DNA of 64,000 bases from Marinobacter lutaoensis (GTDB lineage: Bacteria; Pseudomonadota; Gammaproteobacteria; Pseudomonadales; Oleiphilaceae): positions 704,596 through 768,595 of the forward strand of contig NZ_MSCW01000007.1 of assembly GCF_001981305.1 (NCBI RefSeq), written 5' to 3'. Below, in pieces: positions 1 through 7,906 of this stretch (position 1 is the first letter of the stretch; the number at the start of each line of letters is the position of its first letter). Position numbers and translations under genes: made by a program. The notes beneath the pieces are model-generated. The model did no database searches. It worked only from the letters and a program-made list of their open reading frames with translations, and was not told where the DNA came from.

Positions 1-304
1 AGGTGCTTTCGATCACACGGGCATAGGGCACATCGTACTTCGACAGGCGTTCGGCAAGATCCGGCTCGACCCGGGTCGCCACGATCGTCGTCTTGCCCCG
101 GTTGTCCGGTGTTTTCAGGCGTCCGGTCACCGTACGATCCGACACCAGCACTTCGGCCACACGATCCTCGGCCAGCGCCTTCTCGAACTCACTGTAAGGT
201 ACCGGCTCGATGGTTTTCGCGGTTTGCCAGTATTCCTGCAGCATGAGCAGTAGCAGGACCGCAACGATCCAGTAGCCGGTATTCCATTGATGTTTTTTAT
301 CCAT
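1..304 (-). CDS. ftsH: FtsH-type membrane AAA+ zinc metalloprotease, N-terminal part only (gene runs off the left edge)
   Basis: The visible 101 residues start MDKKHQWNTGYWIVAVLLLL: one N-terminal membrane helix, then the small periplasmic domain typical of FtsH (PYSEF at about residue 38, then a GRL/VATRVEPDL stretch). The AAA+ and HExxH protease parts lie outside the window. FtsH degrades membrane and misfolded cytosolic proteins. A GGAG sits just upstream of the ATG. The gene is read in the same direction as the cardiolipin synthase, clpK and hsp20 genes before it, the order of the transmissible heat-resistance locus, so this is probably the island-borne rather than the housekeeping copy. 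That assignment is inference from context. The family call is firm although partial. Confidence 0.85.
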   Translation of the reverse strand, partial: MDKKHQWNTGYWIVAVLLLLMLQEYWQTAKTIEPVPYSEFEKALAEDRVAEVLVSDRTVTGRLKTPDNRGKTTIVATRVEPDLAERLSKYDVPYARVIEST

Positions 305-330
305 GATCTCCAACTCCGTAAAATCCCCGG

Positions 331-1776
331 TCAAAGCACGGGCGTGAACAGACGTGCCACTCCATCGCGCAGTCGCACCCCGAGAGGACGCTGGCGCAGC
401 ATCTGTGGTGACACAGGCTGTGCGGTATCGCGCACCGCGTCAAACAAGGCTTCCAACTCTGCGCAGAGCGCCGCGTCATAGACTTCGACGTTGAACTCGA
501 AGTTGAGCCGCAGGCTGCGCGCGTCCCAGTTAGCCGACCCCAGGCAGCACCACAGACCATCGACCAGCATCAACTTGCTGTGATCGAAAGGCCCGGGTCG
601 CTCGAAGATGCGCGCACCATGCTCCATCACCTGCCAGTAGTGGGCACGCGCCGCCCACTGCACACTCGGGTGATCACTGTTTGCCGGCGTCAGTATCTCG
701 ACCTGCACTCCACGCAGGGCAGCCGTGTTCACGGCAGCGATAACCGGCTGATCGGGCACGAAGTAGGGCGTCCAGATGCGCACCGAGCGCCGCGCCGTAC
801 TCAAGGCGCCCATGAAAGTCCAGCGCATGCGATCCAGGGTTTCATCGGGCCCGGCTTCAATACCGCGTGCCAGACTGGCGCCCGTCGGGCTGGCCGGCTC
901 GGGGTGTGCCCCCCAAAACGGCGCGTCAAGTCGTTCGCCGGTGGTGTCGCACCAGTCCTCTCGAAAACAGTGGGCGAGTTGCCCCACCACAGGGCCCTGC
1001 AGGCGAAAGTGCAGATCCCGGCAAGCGCGCCCGGGCGCGCCGGGGTCCCAGTAGTCACTGGCGATGTTCATGCCACCGGTGAAGCCCAGCACACCATCGA
1101 CAACCAACAGCTTGCGGTGATTGCGCAGGTGTGCCGCGTGCAGGCGGGCCGGAATCAGTGTCGGATTGAAGGCAGCCACCGGCACGCCGCAGCGTTTCAA
1201 ACGCCGGAATGCACTGTGCCGGGCCCAACGGGCATAGACATCATCAATCAGTACCCGCACCTGCACACCGCGCACATGCGCCTGGTGCAGGGCATCGACA
1301 AATTCTGCACCGACACCCTTGTCCTCGAAAATATAGGAGGCCAGAACGATGCTGTGCCGGGCCGATACGATAGCGGCGAGCATGGCGGGATACGCCTGCT
1401 CGCCACCCACCAGCGGCTCGATACGATTACCCTGGGTCAACGGCTGGCCGGTGGCATGCCCTACCAGCACAGCAAGACCTGCAGCGGCCTCCGGCAAGAC
1501 ATCGAGCCCCTGGGCCAGGTCTGCATCGGCAGGACAGCTTGCCCCATCATACAAGCGCCGGGCGCGCCTCTGATAGCGGTTGATGCCAAACAGCAGGTAC
1601 AGCAGCGAGCCCAGTACCGGCAGCCCCCCGATCAACAGCACCCAGAGCGTGGCCGAGCGCGGATCCCGTTTGTAGACGACCGCGTGCCCCGCAGCCACCA
1701 CCGCCACCGCGATCGAGGCCAGGGTGGCTGCCCATGCCAGGCCGATGGGGTCGGACACGGCAGCCTCTCCCAACAT
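331..1776 (-). CDS. cls: Cardiolipin synthase / phospholipase D family protein
   Basis: A 481-residue membrane phospholipase-D-type enzyme, expected to condense two phosphatidylglycerols into cardiolipin at the inner membrane. Two hydrophobic N-terminal segments (about residues 7-60, PLDc_N-like) precede two catalytic HxK motifs: HRKLLVVDG from H220 and HSKLMLVDG from H399, the second followed by GSANWDARSLRLNFE. Both are intact, so it should be active. The ATG overlaps the clpK stop as TGATG, so translation is probably coupled. A TTG one codon upstream is the alternative start. Its place between clpK and ftsH suggests membrane remodelling belongs to this stress locus. Length fits cardiolipin synthases (about 480). 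Broader phospholipase D activity is not excluded. Confidence 0.85.
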   Translation of the reverse strand: MLGEAAVSDPIGLAWAATLASIAVAVVAAGHAVVYKRDPRSATLWVLLIGGLPVLGSLLYLLFGINRYQRRARRLYDGASCPADADLAQGLDVLPEAAAGLAVLVGHATGQPLTQGNRIEPLVGGEQAYPAMLAAIVSARHSIVLASYIFEDKGVGAEFVDALHQAHVRGVQVRVLIDDVYARWARHSAFRRLKRCGVPVAAFNPTLIPARLHAAHLRNHRKLLVVDGVLGFTGGMNIASDYWDPGAPGRACRDLHFRLQGPVVGQLAHCFREDWCDTTGERLDAPFWGAHPEPASPTGASLARGIEAGPDETLDRMRWTFMGALSTARRSVRIWTPYFVPDQPVIAAVNTAALRGVQVEILTPANSDHPSVQWAARAHYWQVMEHGARIFERPGPFDHSKLMLVDGLWCCLGSANWDARSLRLNFEFNVEVYDAALCAELEALFDAVRDTAQPVSPQMLRQRPLGVRLRDGVARLFTPVL

Positions 1777-4622
1777 CAAGACGCATCGCTCGCCGACTTC
1801 TTCTTGCGAGAGCCCTTACCCGCGTCGCCGGGCGGCGCCTTGGTCGCCTTCGCGGCATCCGCCTGCTCTGGCTCGGCCGGAGTCTGCGGTGGCTCCTTGC
1901 GTTCGAACACCACGCGTTCGGCCTTGTCGTCCCAGCGTGCGCTGGCGTGATCGCCCTTGCCGATGCCGCCGCCGAGTATCTCGCGCGCCAGCGCCGTCTC
2001 GAGCTCGCTGCGGATCAGACGCTTGAGTTCACGCGCACCGAACTCGGGCTTGTAGCCTTCTTCCGCGAAATGATCGATCAGCGTCTGATCGAAGGTGAGC
2101 GTCACGCCCTGACTGGCAGCGCTGCGCGCCACGCGATCGAGCTGCAGGCCAACGATATGGCCGATCTCCTCCTTGCCCAACGCGTGGAAGACGATGATTT
2201 CGTCGATGCGGTTGAGGAATTCGGGACGGAAGTGGCCACGCAGCACATCCATCACCTCGGCCTTGGTTTTCTCATACGCTTCACCGACCGCCCCGCGCGC
2301 CTTCAGCCGTCGCTGGATGATGTCCGAGCCCAGGTTAGACGTGGCGATGATGATGGTGTTGGTGAAATCCACCACCCGGCCCTTGCCGTCGGTGAGGCGG
2401 CCGTCGTCGAACACCTGCAGCAGGATGTTGTAGACGTCAGGGTGTGCTTTCTCGATCTCGTCCAGCAGCAGCACGCTGTAAGGCTTGCGCCGCACCTTCT
2501 CGGTGAGCTGACCGCCTTCGTCGTAACCGACATAGCCCGGAGGCGCGCCCACCAGCCGCGCCACGGTGTGGCGTTCGCCATACTCCGACATGTCGATGCG
2601 CAGCAGGGCGTGTTCATCGCCGTAGATCGATTCGGCCAAGGCCTTGGCGAGCTCGGTCTTGCCCACCCCGGTCGGACCCAGGAACAGGAAGGTGGCCACC
2701 GGCTTGCTGCCTTCGCGCAGGCCGGCACGAGACAGGCGTACGGCATCGGCCACGGCACGCACCGCCTCGTCTTGCCCCACCAGGCGCTCGTGCAGGCGCT
2801 GCTCGAGGTGCAGCAGTTTTTCGCGCTCTTCCACCGTCAACTCGTTGACCGGAATGCCGGTCAGGCGCGAAACGATCTGGGCCACGTGCTCGGCCTTGAC
2901 TTCGGCACTGCCGGATGCGCGCTCACGCTCCCATTCCTCGACCAGACTCTTGAGTTCAACCTCCTTGGCCTCGATGCGTTTGCCAAGCTCAGCGGCCTTG
3001 TCATACTGCTTGCGCGCGGCAAGATAATCCTGCTCACGCCGCAGCTGGTGCAGTTCAGACTCCAGCTCCTGCACGGCCACCGGACGTGCGGTAGCCGACA
3101 GTTTTACGCGTGCAGCCGCTTGATCAAGCAAATCAATCGCCTTGTCCGGCAAAAAGCGCGCGGTGATGTAGCGGTCCGACAACTCGGCGGCGGCGATGAT
3201 CGCATCCTCGGTGATGCTGACCTTGTGGTGCGCCTCAAAGGTGTCGCGCAAGCCGCGCAGGATCATGATGGCTTGGGCCACCGTTGGTTCCGGCACCATC
3301 ACCGGCTGGAAGCGACGCTCCAGCGCGGCATCCTTCTCGATGTATTTCTGGTACTCGTTCAGCGTGGTGGCGCCGATCAGGTTCAGCTCGCCGCGCGCCA
3401 TCATCGGTTTGAAGACGTTGGCCACGTCCAGCCCGCCTTCGCCACCGCCTTGGCCGGCACCGACGATGGTGTGCACTTCGTCGATGAACAGAATCAGCTC
3501 GCCCTGGTGTTCAGTCACCTCCTTCAACACCTTCTGCACGCGCTCCTCGAACTCGCCCCGGTACTTGGCGCCGGCCACCATGGCGTTGATGTTGAGTTCC
3601 ACCAGGCGCTTGTCGCGCAAGGTCTCGGGAACTTCCCCCGCCACCATGCGCTGTGCCAACCCCTCGACGATAGCCGTCTTGCCCACGCCCGGCTCGCCGA
3701 TCAGCACCGGGTTGTTCTTTTTGCGCCGGGCCAGCACTTCGATGGTGGTCTCGATCTCCTGCGCGCGGCCGATCACAGGATCGAGCTTACCCTCGCGCGC
3801 CATCTGGGTGAGATCACGCGAATACTTGTCGAGCTCCGGCGTATTGCTCGGCGTCTCGGCGCGACCGTCCTCGGCGCCCTTGCCGACCACCTTGCTGACC
3901 TGTTGGCGCAGCGCCTGCGGCGTCAAGCCGTAGCGGCGCAGCAGGTTGGCAGCCAGCCCTTCGCCCTCCTCGGCCAGGCCGACCAGGAAATGCTCCGGGC
4001 CGACATAGGAATGGCCAAGTTCGTTGGAGGCCACGAAAGCGCGGCTGAGGGCATCCTTCACCCGCGGCGACACGCCGATCTCACCCTCGAATGGCTTGTC
4101 TCCGCGCTTGGCCTCAGACTCGATTTGCCGCTTGAGGTCATCGACCTTGATCTTGAACTGGTCCAGGATGGTCTTGACCACGTCGCTGTCGGCCAGCGCC
4201 AGCAGCAGATGTTCGGTATCCACCTCGGAGCGGCCAAATTCGGCGGCATGTTTAGCGGCCGCCTGCAGCAAAGCTTCCGACTGCTCACTCAGGCGGCTGG
4301 CAAGACCACTGCCGCGACGGCGTGATGCGCCCAGCCCTACAGCAGCAGGCTCATCGAACGAGGCATCGACCACCTCATCGGCACCCGAAACGGGCACGGA
4401 ATCGTCACCAATGCGGAAGAAATCGCTACCTAGGAAATCTTCAAACAGGCCGCTGCGCGAGCCAAATAACGCTTCCAGCGGTGACACAGTGCGCTTTTGC
4501 TGGCGCACCAGTTGGCGGTAATGGTCGTCACACAGCAGCAGGCCGCTGTGTCGACCGTTGAGATTGGCTTCCACCCGCACGGTTGCGGGTTGGCCGCAAA
4601 CCTGACACTGCTTTCTGGCCAT
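1776..4622 (-). CDS. clpK: ClpK/ClpG-type AAA+ disaggregase of the heat-resistance island
   Basis: A 948-residue class I HSP100 protein that should dissolve heat-aggregated proteins in the cytosol. The extended N-terminus carries a zinc-finger-like C6-x2-C9 / C31-x2-H34 set, absent from ordinary ClpB and typical of ClpK/ClpG. A Clp N-domain follows at about 111-250, then the first AAA+ module (Walker A GEPGVGKT, 309-316), a middle coiled coil at about 400-510, the second AAA+ module ([10 protein letters not shown]655) and a lysine/serine-rich tail. No IGF/L ClpP-docking loop was noticed, which fits a stand-alone disaggregase. An AGGAG lies 8 bases before the ATG. Known island copies confer extreme heat tolerance. 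That role is carried over from the family. Confidence 0.93.
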   Translation of the reverse strand: MARKQCQVCGQPATVRVEANLNGRHSGLLLCDDHYRQLVRQQKRTVSPLEALFGSRSGLFEDFLGSDFFRIGDDSVPVSGADEVVDASFDEPAAVGLGASRRRGSGLASRLSEQSEALLQAAAKHAAEFGRSEVDTEHLLLALADSDVVKTILDQFKIKVDDLKRQIESEAKRGDKPFEGEIGVSPRVKDALSRAFVASNELGHSYVGPEHFLVGLAEEGEGLAANLLRRYGLTPQALRQQVSKVVGKGAEDGRAETPSNTPELDKYSRDLTQMAREGKLDPVIGRAQEIETTIEVLARRKKNNPVLIGEPGVGKTAIVEGLAQRMVAGEVPETLRDKRLVELNINAMVAGAKYRGEFEERVQKVLKEVTEHQGELILFIDEVHTIVGAGQGGGEGGLDVANVFKPMMARGELNLIGATTLNEYQKYIEKDAALERRFQPVMVPEPTVAQAIMILRGLRDTFEAHHKVSITEDAIIAAAELSDRYITARFLPDKAIDLLDQAAARVKLSATARPVAVQELESELHQLRREQDYLAARKQYDKAAELGKRIEAKEVELKSLVEEWERERASGSAEVKAEHVAQIVSRLTGIPVNELTVEEREKLLHLEQRLHERLVGQDEAVRAVADAVRLSRAGLREGSKPVATFLFLGPTGVGKTELAKALAESIYGDEHALLRIDMSEYGERHTVARLVGAPPGYVGYDEGGQLTEKVRRKPYSVLLLDEIEKAHPDVYNILLQVFDDGRLTDGKGRVVDFTNTIIIATSNLGSDIIQRRLKARGAVGEAYEKTKAEVMDVLRGHFRPEFLNRIDEIIVFHALGKEEIGHIVGLQLDRVARSAASQGVTLTFDQTLIDHFAEEGYKPEFGARELKRLIRSELETALAREILGGGIGKGDHASARWDDKAERVVFERKEPPQTPAEPEQADAAKATKAPPGDAGKGSRKKKSASDAS

Positions 4623-4654
4623 GCTGATACTCCTGAGAAAAAAGATAATGAGAC

Positions 4655-4684
4655 GAAGTGCCGTGAGTCACGATTCGGCACCTC
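4655..4684 (-). other. Hairpin between hsp20 and clpK, possible attenuator or mRNA processing site
   Basis: Inverted repeat with a 9-bp stem (one G-T pair, core GTGCCG/CGGCAC) and a 12-base loop. In the direction of hsp20-clpK transcription it is followed by a T-rich stretch including six consecutive Ts, about 20 bases before the clpK ribosome-binding site. Its position suggests partial termination or RNA processing that lets hsp20 be made in excess over clpK. Function is inference. Confidence 0.4.
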
Positions 4685-4728
4685 GCCTGTTGCAGACTGT
4701 TTTATAACAATTGACCGTCGAGCGGGGG

Positions 4729-5298
4729 TCAGCTGTTAATCGGGATCGAGCGCCCTTGCTTCAGCGTGCCAGTCTCGTGTTTGTCGATCGTGATTGTGAG
4801 CACCCCGTTTTTAAACGATGCCTTGATCGAGTCCTGATTGGCATCACCGGGCAGGTTTAGGGTGCGTTGAAAGCTGCCATAAGAGCGCTCGACCCGATGG
4901 TAGCCACCCTCCTTCGTTTCCTGCTCCTGACGCTTCTCACCACGCACCACCAGCACGTCGTTGTCGAGAGTGATTTGGATGTCTTTCTCTTCGACACCAG
5001 GCACCTCCAGAGTGATCTTGTACTCCTTGTCGGTTTCCTGGATATCCAGAGCCGGTTTCAGCACACCCGACCAATCGGATGGCCACTGTGGCGTGCTCAA
5101 CGCCGGAAACCCGAAGCCTCGAAACGCATCATCGAACAGCCGGTCAATTTCCCGGTGCAGTTGTAAAATCGGGCTGACTGCGCCGCCCGCCGCCGGCAGA
5201 TCACTGCGCTGAACCGGCAGCGAAGAGGCGGTTTGCTGCTCTTCCTGCTCTTTCTTGAACCAGTTCCAAGGAGCCCACTTCTTGAAGTCAATATCCAT
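4729..5298 (-). CDS. hsp20: Small heat-shock protein, Hsp20/alpha-crystallin family (island type)
   Basis: A 189-residue ATP-independent holdase that should bind unfolding proteins in the cytosol. The alpha-crystallin domain covers roughly residues 68-175 (DIQETDKEYKITLEVPG, LPGDANQDSIKASFKNGVLT) and ends in a short tail with an IPINS motif suited to oligomer contacts. The start MDIDFKKWAPWNWFKKEQEE is the hallmark N-terminus I associate with the hsp20 that precedes clpG/clpK in transmissible protein-quality-control islands. A strong GGAGGTG ribosome-binding site precedes the ATG. It is the first gene of the leftward operon. A possible heat-shock promoter lies about 175 bases upstream. Confidence 0.95.
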   Translation of the reverse strand: MDIDFKKWAPWNWFKKEQEEQQTASSLPVQRSDLPAAGGAVSPILQLHREIDRLFDDAFRGFGFPALSTPQWPSDWSGVLKPALDIQETDKEYKITLEVPGVEEKDIQITLDNDVLVVRGEKRQEQETKEGGYHRVERSYGSFQRTLNLPGDANQDSIKASFKNGVLTITIDKHETGTLKQGRSIPINS

Positions 5299-5603
5299 AC
5301 CACACCTCCAGAAAATTTAAGAACCCGTCAGCCTTCTTGGCTAAGGCACCAAGCAATGTCTTAGAGCATGTAGGGCACAGGCATTACGTTCATTCCCCAC
5401 AGCTCTACCTGCTCCTGCTCCTACAGACAGAGGCAAATCATTACTTCTGTAATTCACTCTGTCCCTGCAAAACATGGCACCGCACTGTCGGGATATCAAG
5501 CAAGCTCAACCGCTCATGCTTGACACACGTCAATCAAGGATCCAAATGAGCGGGGAAAGCGAGGCGCTTATCGTATTGTTCGAAAGAGGTTGCAATAACC
5601 CAC
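5299..5603. other. Intergenic region upstream of hsp20
   Basis: About 300 bases between the hsp20 start and the 3' end of the EamA gene, visibly more AT-rich than the rest of the window. It holds the likely control region of the island operon with a long leader. I see no convincing coding region: a 70-codon frame on the plus strand lacks a good ribosome-binding site and protein-like composition. The small gene that precedes hsp20 in some known islands is not recognisable here. Confidence 0.5.
5472..5500 (-). promoter_or_regulatory. Candidate heat-shock (sigma-32-like) promoter for the hsp20-clpK operon
   Basis: Read on the minus strand, CTTGAT, then 15 bases, then TGCCATGT. The sigma-32 consensus is CTTGAA, about 13-15 bases, CCCCATNT, so this matches 5 of 6 and 5 of the 7 defined -10 positions. 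It would give a leader of about 165 bases before the hsp20 start. The match is by eye and the region is AT-rich, so confidence is limited. Confidence 0.35.
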
Positions 5604-6479
5604 TTATCTGGGCTTTGAAGGGTGATGGCCGGCCACCAGCGAGCCGATAACGATGAGCGAGCTGGCGGCGATCAGTACCGGCGTGGCTTCCCCAAAACCG
5701 GCCAGCACCAGCAACACCACCGAGATCAGCGGCGCGCTGTATGAGAGCGTGCCCAAAAGCTGGATGTTGCCATGCTTGACGCCGTAGTCCCAGGTAAAAA
5801 ACGCAATGCCGACGGGGCCGAGGCCGAGCCCGATGACGCCCACCCATTGGTAGGCATCGGATGGCCAGACTGTGTCTTCCCAAAGCAAATGACACAGCCA
5901 CGCCAGCAGCGCCGTGACCCCGCAAAACCAGCCGACGGCGTCGGTTGGCACCGAGCGGACGAGGCGACTGAGCACCGAGTAGGACGACCAGATCAGAGCA
6001 CAGGCCAGCGCCATCAGATAGCCATCGAGGTAATCCCAGGCGAAACCGTCGCTGTCCCAACCCACCAGCAGCCAGCAGCCGGTCAGCGCCAGCAAGGTTC
6101 CTATTATCTGTTGCAATCGCAATGACTCACCGGGCAACAGCGAAGAAAACAGTACAATCAGCAGGGGCCAGAGATAGGCCAGCAGACTGACTTCAACGGC
6201 CGGTGCCAGCGTCATCGCCTTGAAATAGGCAAAGTGATAACCGAACAGCCCGCCAATCCCGATCAGCCAGGCCACCCGCGGTTGCCGGATGTGGCGGATA
6301 CCACTGTGGCCCTGACACCACCAGCGGGAGGCCATCAACAGGAAGGCCACGCCAAAGGTCATGGCCAGCATCTGAAATTCCGGAATGTCACCGCCCGTGA
6401 GCTTGGTCAGCAGGGCCAGCGTGCCCCACAAAAGAATGGAAACTGTGCCGATCAGTGTTGCCGTGTGCGTTGCCGCCAT
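5604..6479 (-). CDS. EamA/DMT-superfamily inner-membrane transporter, probable metabolite exporter
   Basis: A 291-residue protein of about ten hydrophobic helices arranged as two EamA repeats (roughly residues 6-140 and 150-285), the drug/metabolite transporter fold. The helix start LIGTVSILLWGTLALLTKL and the pairing GALIWSSYSVLSRL-like in repeat two resemble YddG-type exporters of aromatic or other amino acids, but the substrate cannot be read from sequence. The chosen ATG has GATAGG just upstream. A TTG nine codons earlier is the alternative. The AraC-type regulator gene just upstream on the same strand is its likely controller. Family confident, substrate unknown. Confidence 0.85.
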   Translation of the reverse strand: MAATHTATLIGTVSILLWGTLALLTKLTGGDIPEFQMLAMTFGVAFLLMASRWWCQGHSGIRHIRQPRVAWLIGIGGLFGYHFAYFKAMTLAPAVEVSLLAYLWPLLIVLFSSLLPGESLRLQQIIGTLLALTGCWLLVGWDSDGFAWDYLDGYLMALACALIWSSYSVLSRLVRSVPTDAVGWFCGVTALLAWLCHLLWEDTVWPSDAYQWVGVIGLGLGPVGIAFFTWDYGVKHGNIQLLGTLSYSAPLISVVLLVLAGFGEATPVLIAASSLIVIGSLVAGHHPSKPR

Positions 6480-6558
6480 GTGCCTATCCGATTGCCTCAA
6501 AATCAAGGCACCAGCCTATCGCGGATGGCGGCCCGTTTGCTTTATCGAAACGGCGGCG

Positions 6559-7290
6559 TTATTGCGCAATAGCGCGGAAATGGCTGGGCGGCTTGCCAAA
6601 GTGTTGCGCGAATCGGGTGCTGAACGATGCCAGGGTGCTGTAGCCGACCCGTTCGGCAATCTGCTGAATGCTCAGCCGGGACTGCTCCAGCAGTTGCAGC
6701 GCCTGCTGCATCCGCAGCTCCGTCAGGTACTGGTGCGGTGTCATACCCACCTGGCGTTTGAAGAGCTCGTTGAGCTGGCGGACGCTCAGGTGGGCCGCGG
6801 TCGCAACATCCTGGAGGGTAATCCGGTGCTGGAAATGACTGTCGAGAAAGTGCCTGGCGGCGGCGATGCGACGGTCCAGATCCGGCTTTTCGCCGTAGCG
6901 TTCCAGCAGCAACTGCACCAGCAACAACACCATCTGCCGCTTACTGCCGCCTGACGTGGCCTTTAGGGAAACCTGCGTCTCCAGAAATCGGGCGTAGTGC
7001 AGCAGGGCCGGATCCAGTTCGACAAAGCGCGGTACTCGCTCCAAGTCCGGCGCCGCCTGCTCCGGAATATCCAGCACTAGAAAGCGGTTGTCGACCAGTG
7101 CCGCGAAGCCGTGATCCCGACCGGAGGGAATCACCGCCGCCTTTTGCCGCACCACCGCCCCCTCCTGATGGTCCACCATCAGCAGCAACTCACCGGCCAG
7201 CGGTAGCACCAGCTGGTGATAGCGGTGACAGTGCTTCTTGCTTTCCGAATCGTAGCTTCGGATCTCGAGCTTAACGGTAGACTCCGGCAT
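6559..7290 (-). CDS. AraC-family transcriptional regulator
   Basis: A 243-residue regulator with an N-terminal cupin-like sensing domain (HCHRYHQLVLPLAGELLL, about residues 20-110) and a C-terminal pair of helix-turn-helix motifs over roughly the last 100 residues (ITLQDVATAAHLSVRQLNEL and IQQIAERVGYSTLASFSTRF). The closing FGKPPSHFRA matches the family signature. It lies 79 bases upstream of the EamA exporter gene on the same strand, so it probably activates that exporter in response to a small molecule. The start is uncertain: an ATG is used here, with a TTG seven codons upstream preceded by GAGG as alternative. Ligand unknown. Confidence 0.88.
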   Translation of the reverse strand: MPESTVKLEIRSYDSESKKHCHRYHQLVLPLAGELLLMVDHQEGAVVRQKAAVIPSGRDHGFAALVDNRFLVLDIPEQAAPDLERVPRFVELDPALLHYARFLETQVSLKATSGGSKRQMVLLLVQLLLERYGEKPDLDRRIAAARHFLDSHFQHRITLQDVATAAHLSVRQLNELFKRQVGMTPHQYLTELRMQQALQLLEQSRLSIQQIAERVGYSTLASFSTRFAQHFGKPPSHFRAIAQ

Positions 7291-7408
7291 GGTATTGGTT
7301 ACCAGGCTCAACGTAATAACGCCTCAGGTGCTCTACGCCTGATCTGGAGTTCGAGGTTATCATTCTCGCCCTGGTAGAGACGAAAACCCCACAGGAGATC
7401 AGGAAGAT

Positions 7409-7906
7409 ATGCTTACTCGAGTCCTTTTGGCAAGCACACTTGCAATCGGACCCTGCATTGCCATGGCTAATGATTCGCTCCCATACAAAACGGCTGCGGA
7501 AAATGGCATCAAAACTTGCCTCACCCAGATAAGAGATGTAGGAAACTTCATCGTCAAGGGCAACGCTCATGCATCGCATGATTTTTGGAATCGCGATAAT
7601 GCCAATGACAGGATGTTTTCGTCGTTCCTGGTAAAAAGCTACTCAGATGGCGACAGCCACATATCCGTGATCGTGGGCCCAGATAAGTCCGGGGCATGCT
7701 ATGCGGAGTATAACGAAACTTCTTTTTGGCCAAAGTCCTGCACCGTGTTGCGGGAGGAGGTATTTTCCGGATTCAAGTTTAGCGGCGCCCTGAAAGGAAC
7801 AACGACTGTACTGGAAAACCCGGAGGGCTCCGTGAATATCTACATGACCCCTCAGAATGGGGGTAACTCATGCCTGACAACAAAACGGGAAGTGATCTAC
7901 TATTAA
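7409..7906 (+). CDS. Small secreted protein of unknown function
   Basis: 165 residues with a clear signal peptide (MLTRVLLASTLAIGPCIAMA, cleavage probably after AMA, residue 20). The mature part of about 145 residues has five cysteines (counts 36, 106, 120 and 154 approx., plus one in the leader region) that could form disulfides in the periplasm, and is rich in beta-type sequence (HISVIVGPDKSGACYAEYNE). AGGA sits 8 bases before the ATG. I do not recognise the family. Base composition is visibly more AT-rich than the flanking genes, which suggests recent acquisition. Its stop overlaps the uvrD stop in TTAA on the other strand. Confidence 0.75.
   Translation: MLTRVLLASTLAIGPCIAMANDSLPYKTAAENGIKTCLTQIRDVGNFIVKGNAHASHDFWNRDNANDRMFSSFLVKSYSDGDSHISVIVGPDKSGACYAEYNETSFWPKSCTVLREEVFSGFKFSGALKGTTTVLENPEGSVNIYMTPQNGGNSCLTTKREVIYY

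Noticed and set aside
1734..4325. Long plus-strand open frame opposite clpK
   Set aside because: High GC gives long antisense frames. The sequence has no family features and lies wholly over an assured gene.
5337..5549. A 70-codon plus-strand frame in the hsp20 upstream region
   Set aside because: No ribosome-binding site, poor composition and no recognisable domain. Treated as non-coding.
6490..6504. The 15-mer GATTGCCTCAAAATC, also present at 14389-14403, both near gene starts
   Set aside because: One or a few chance 15-base repeats are expected in 64 kb, and there is no palindrome or third copy to suggest an operator.
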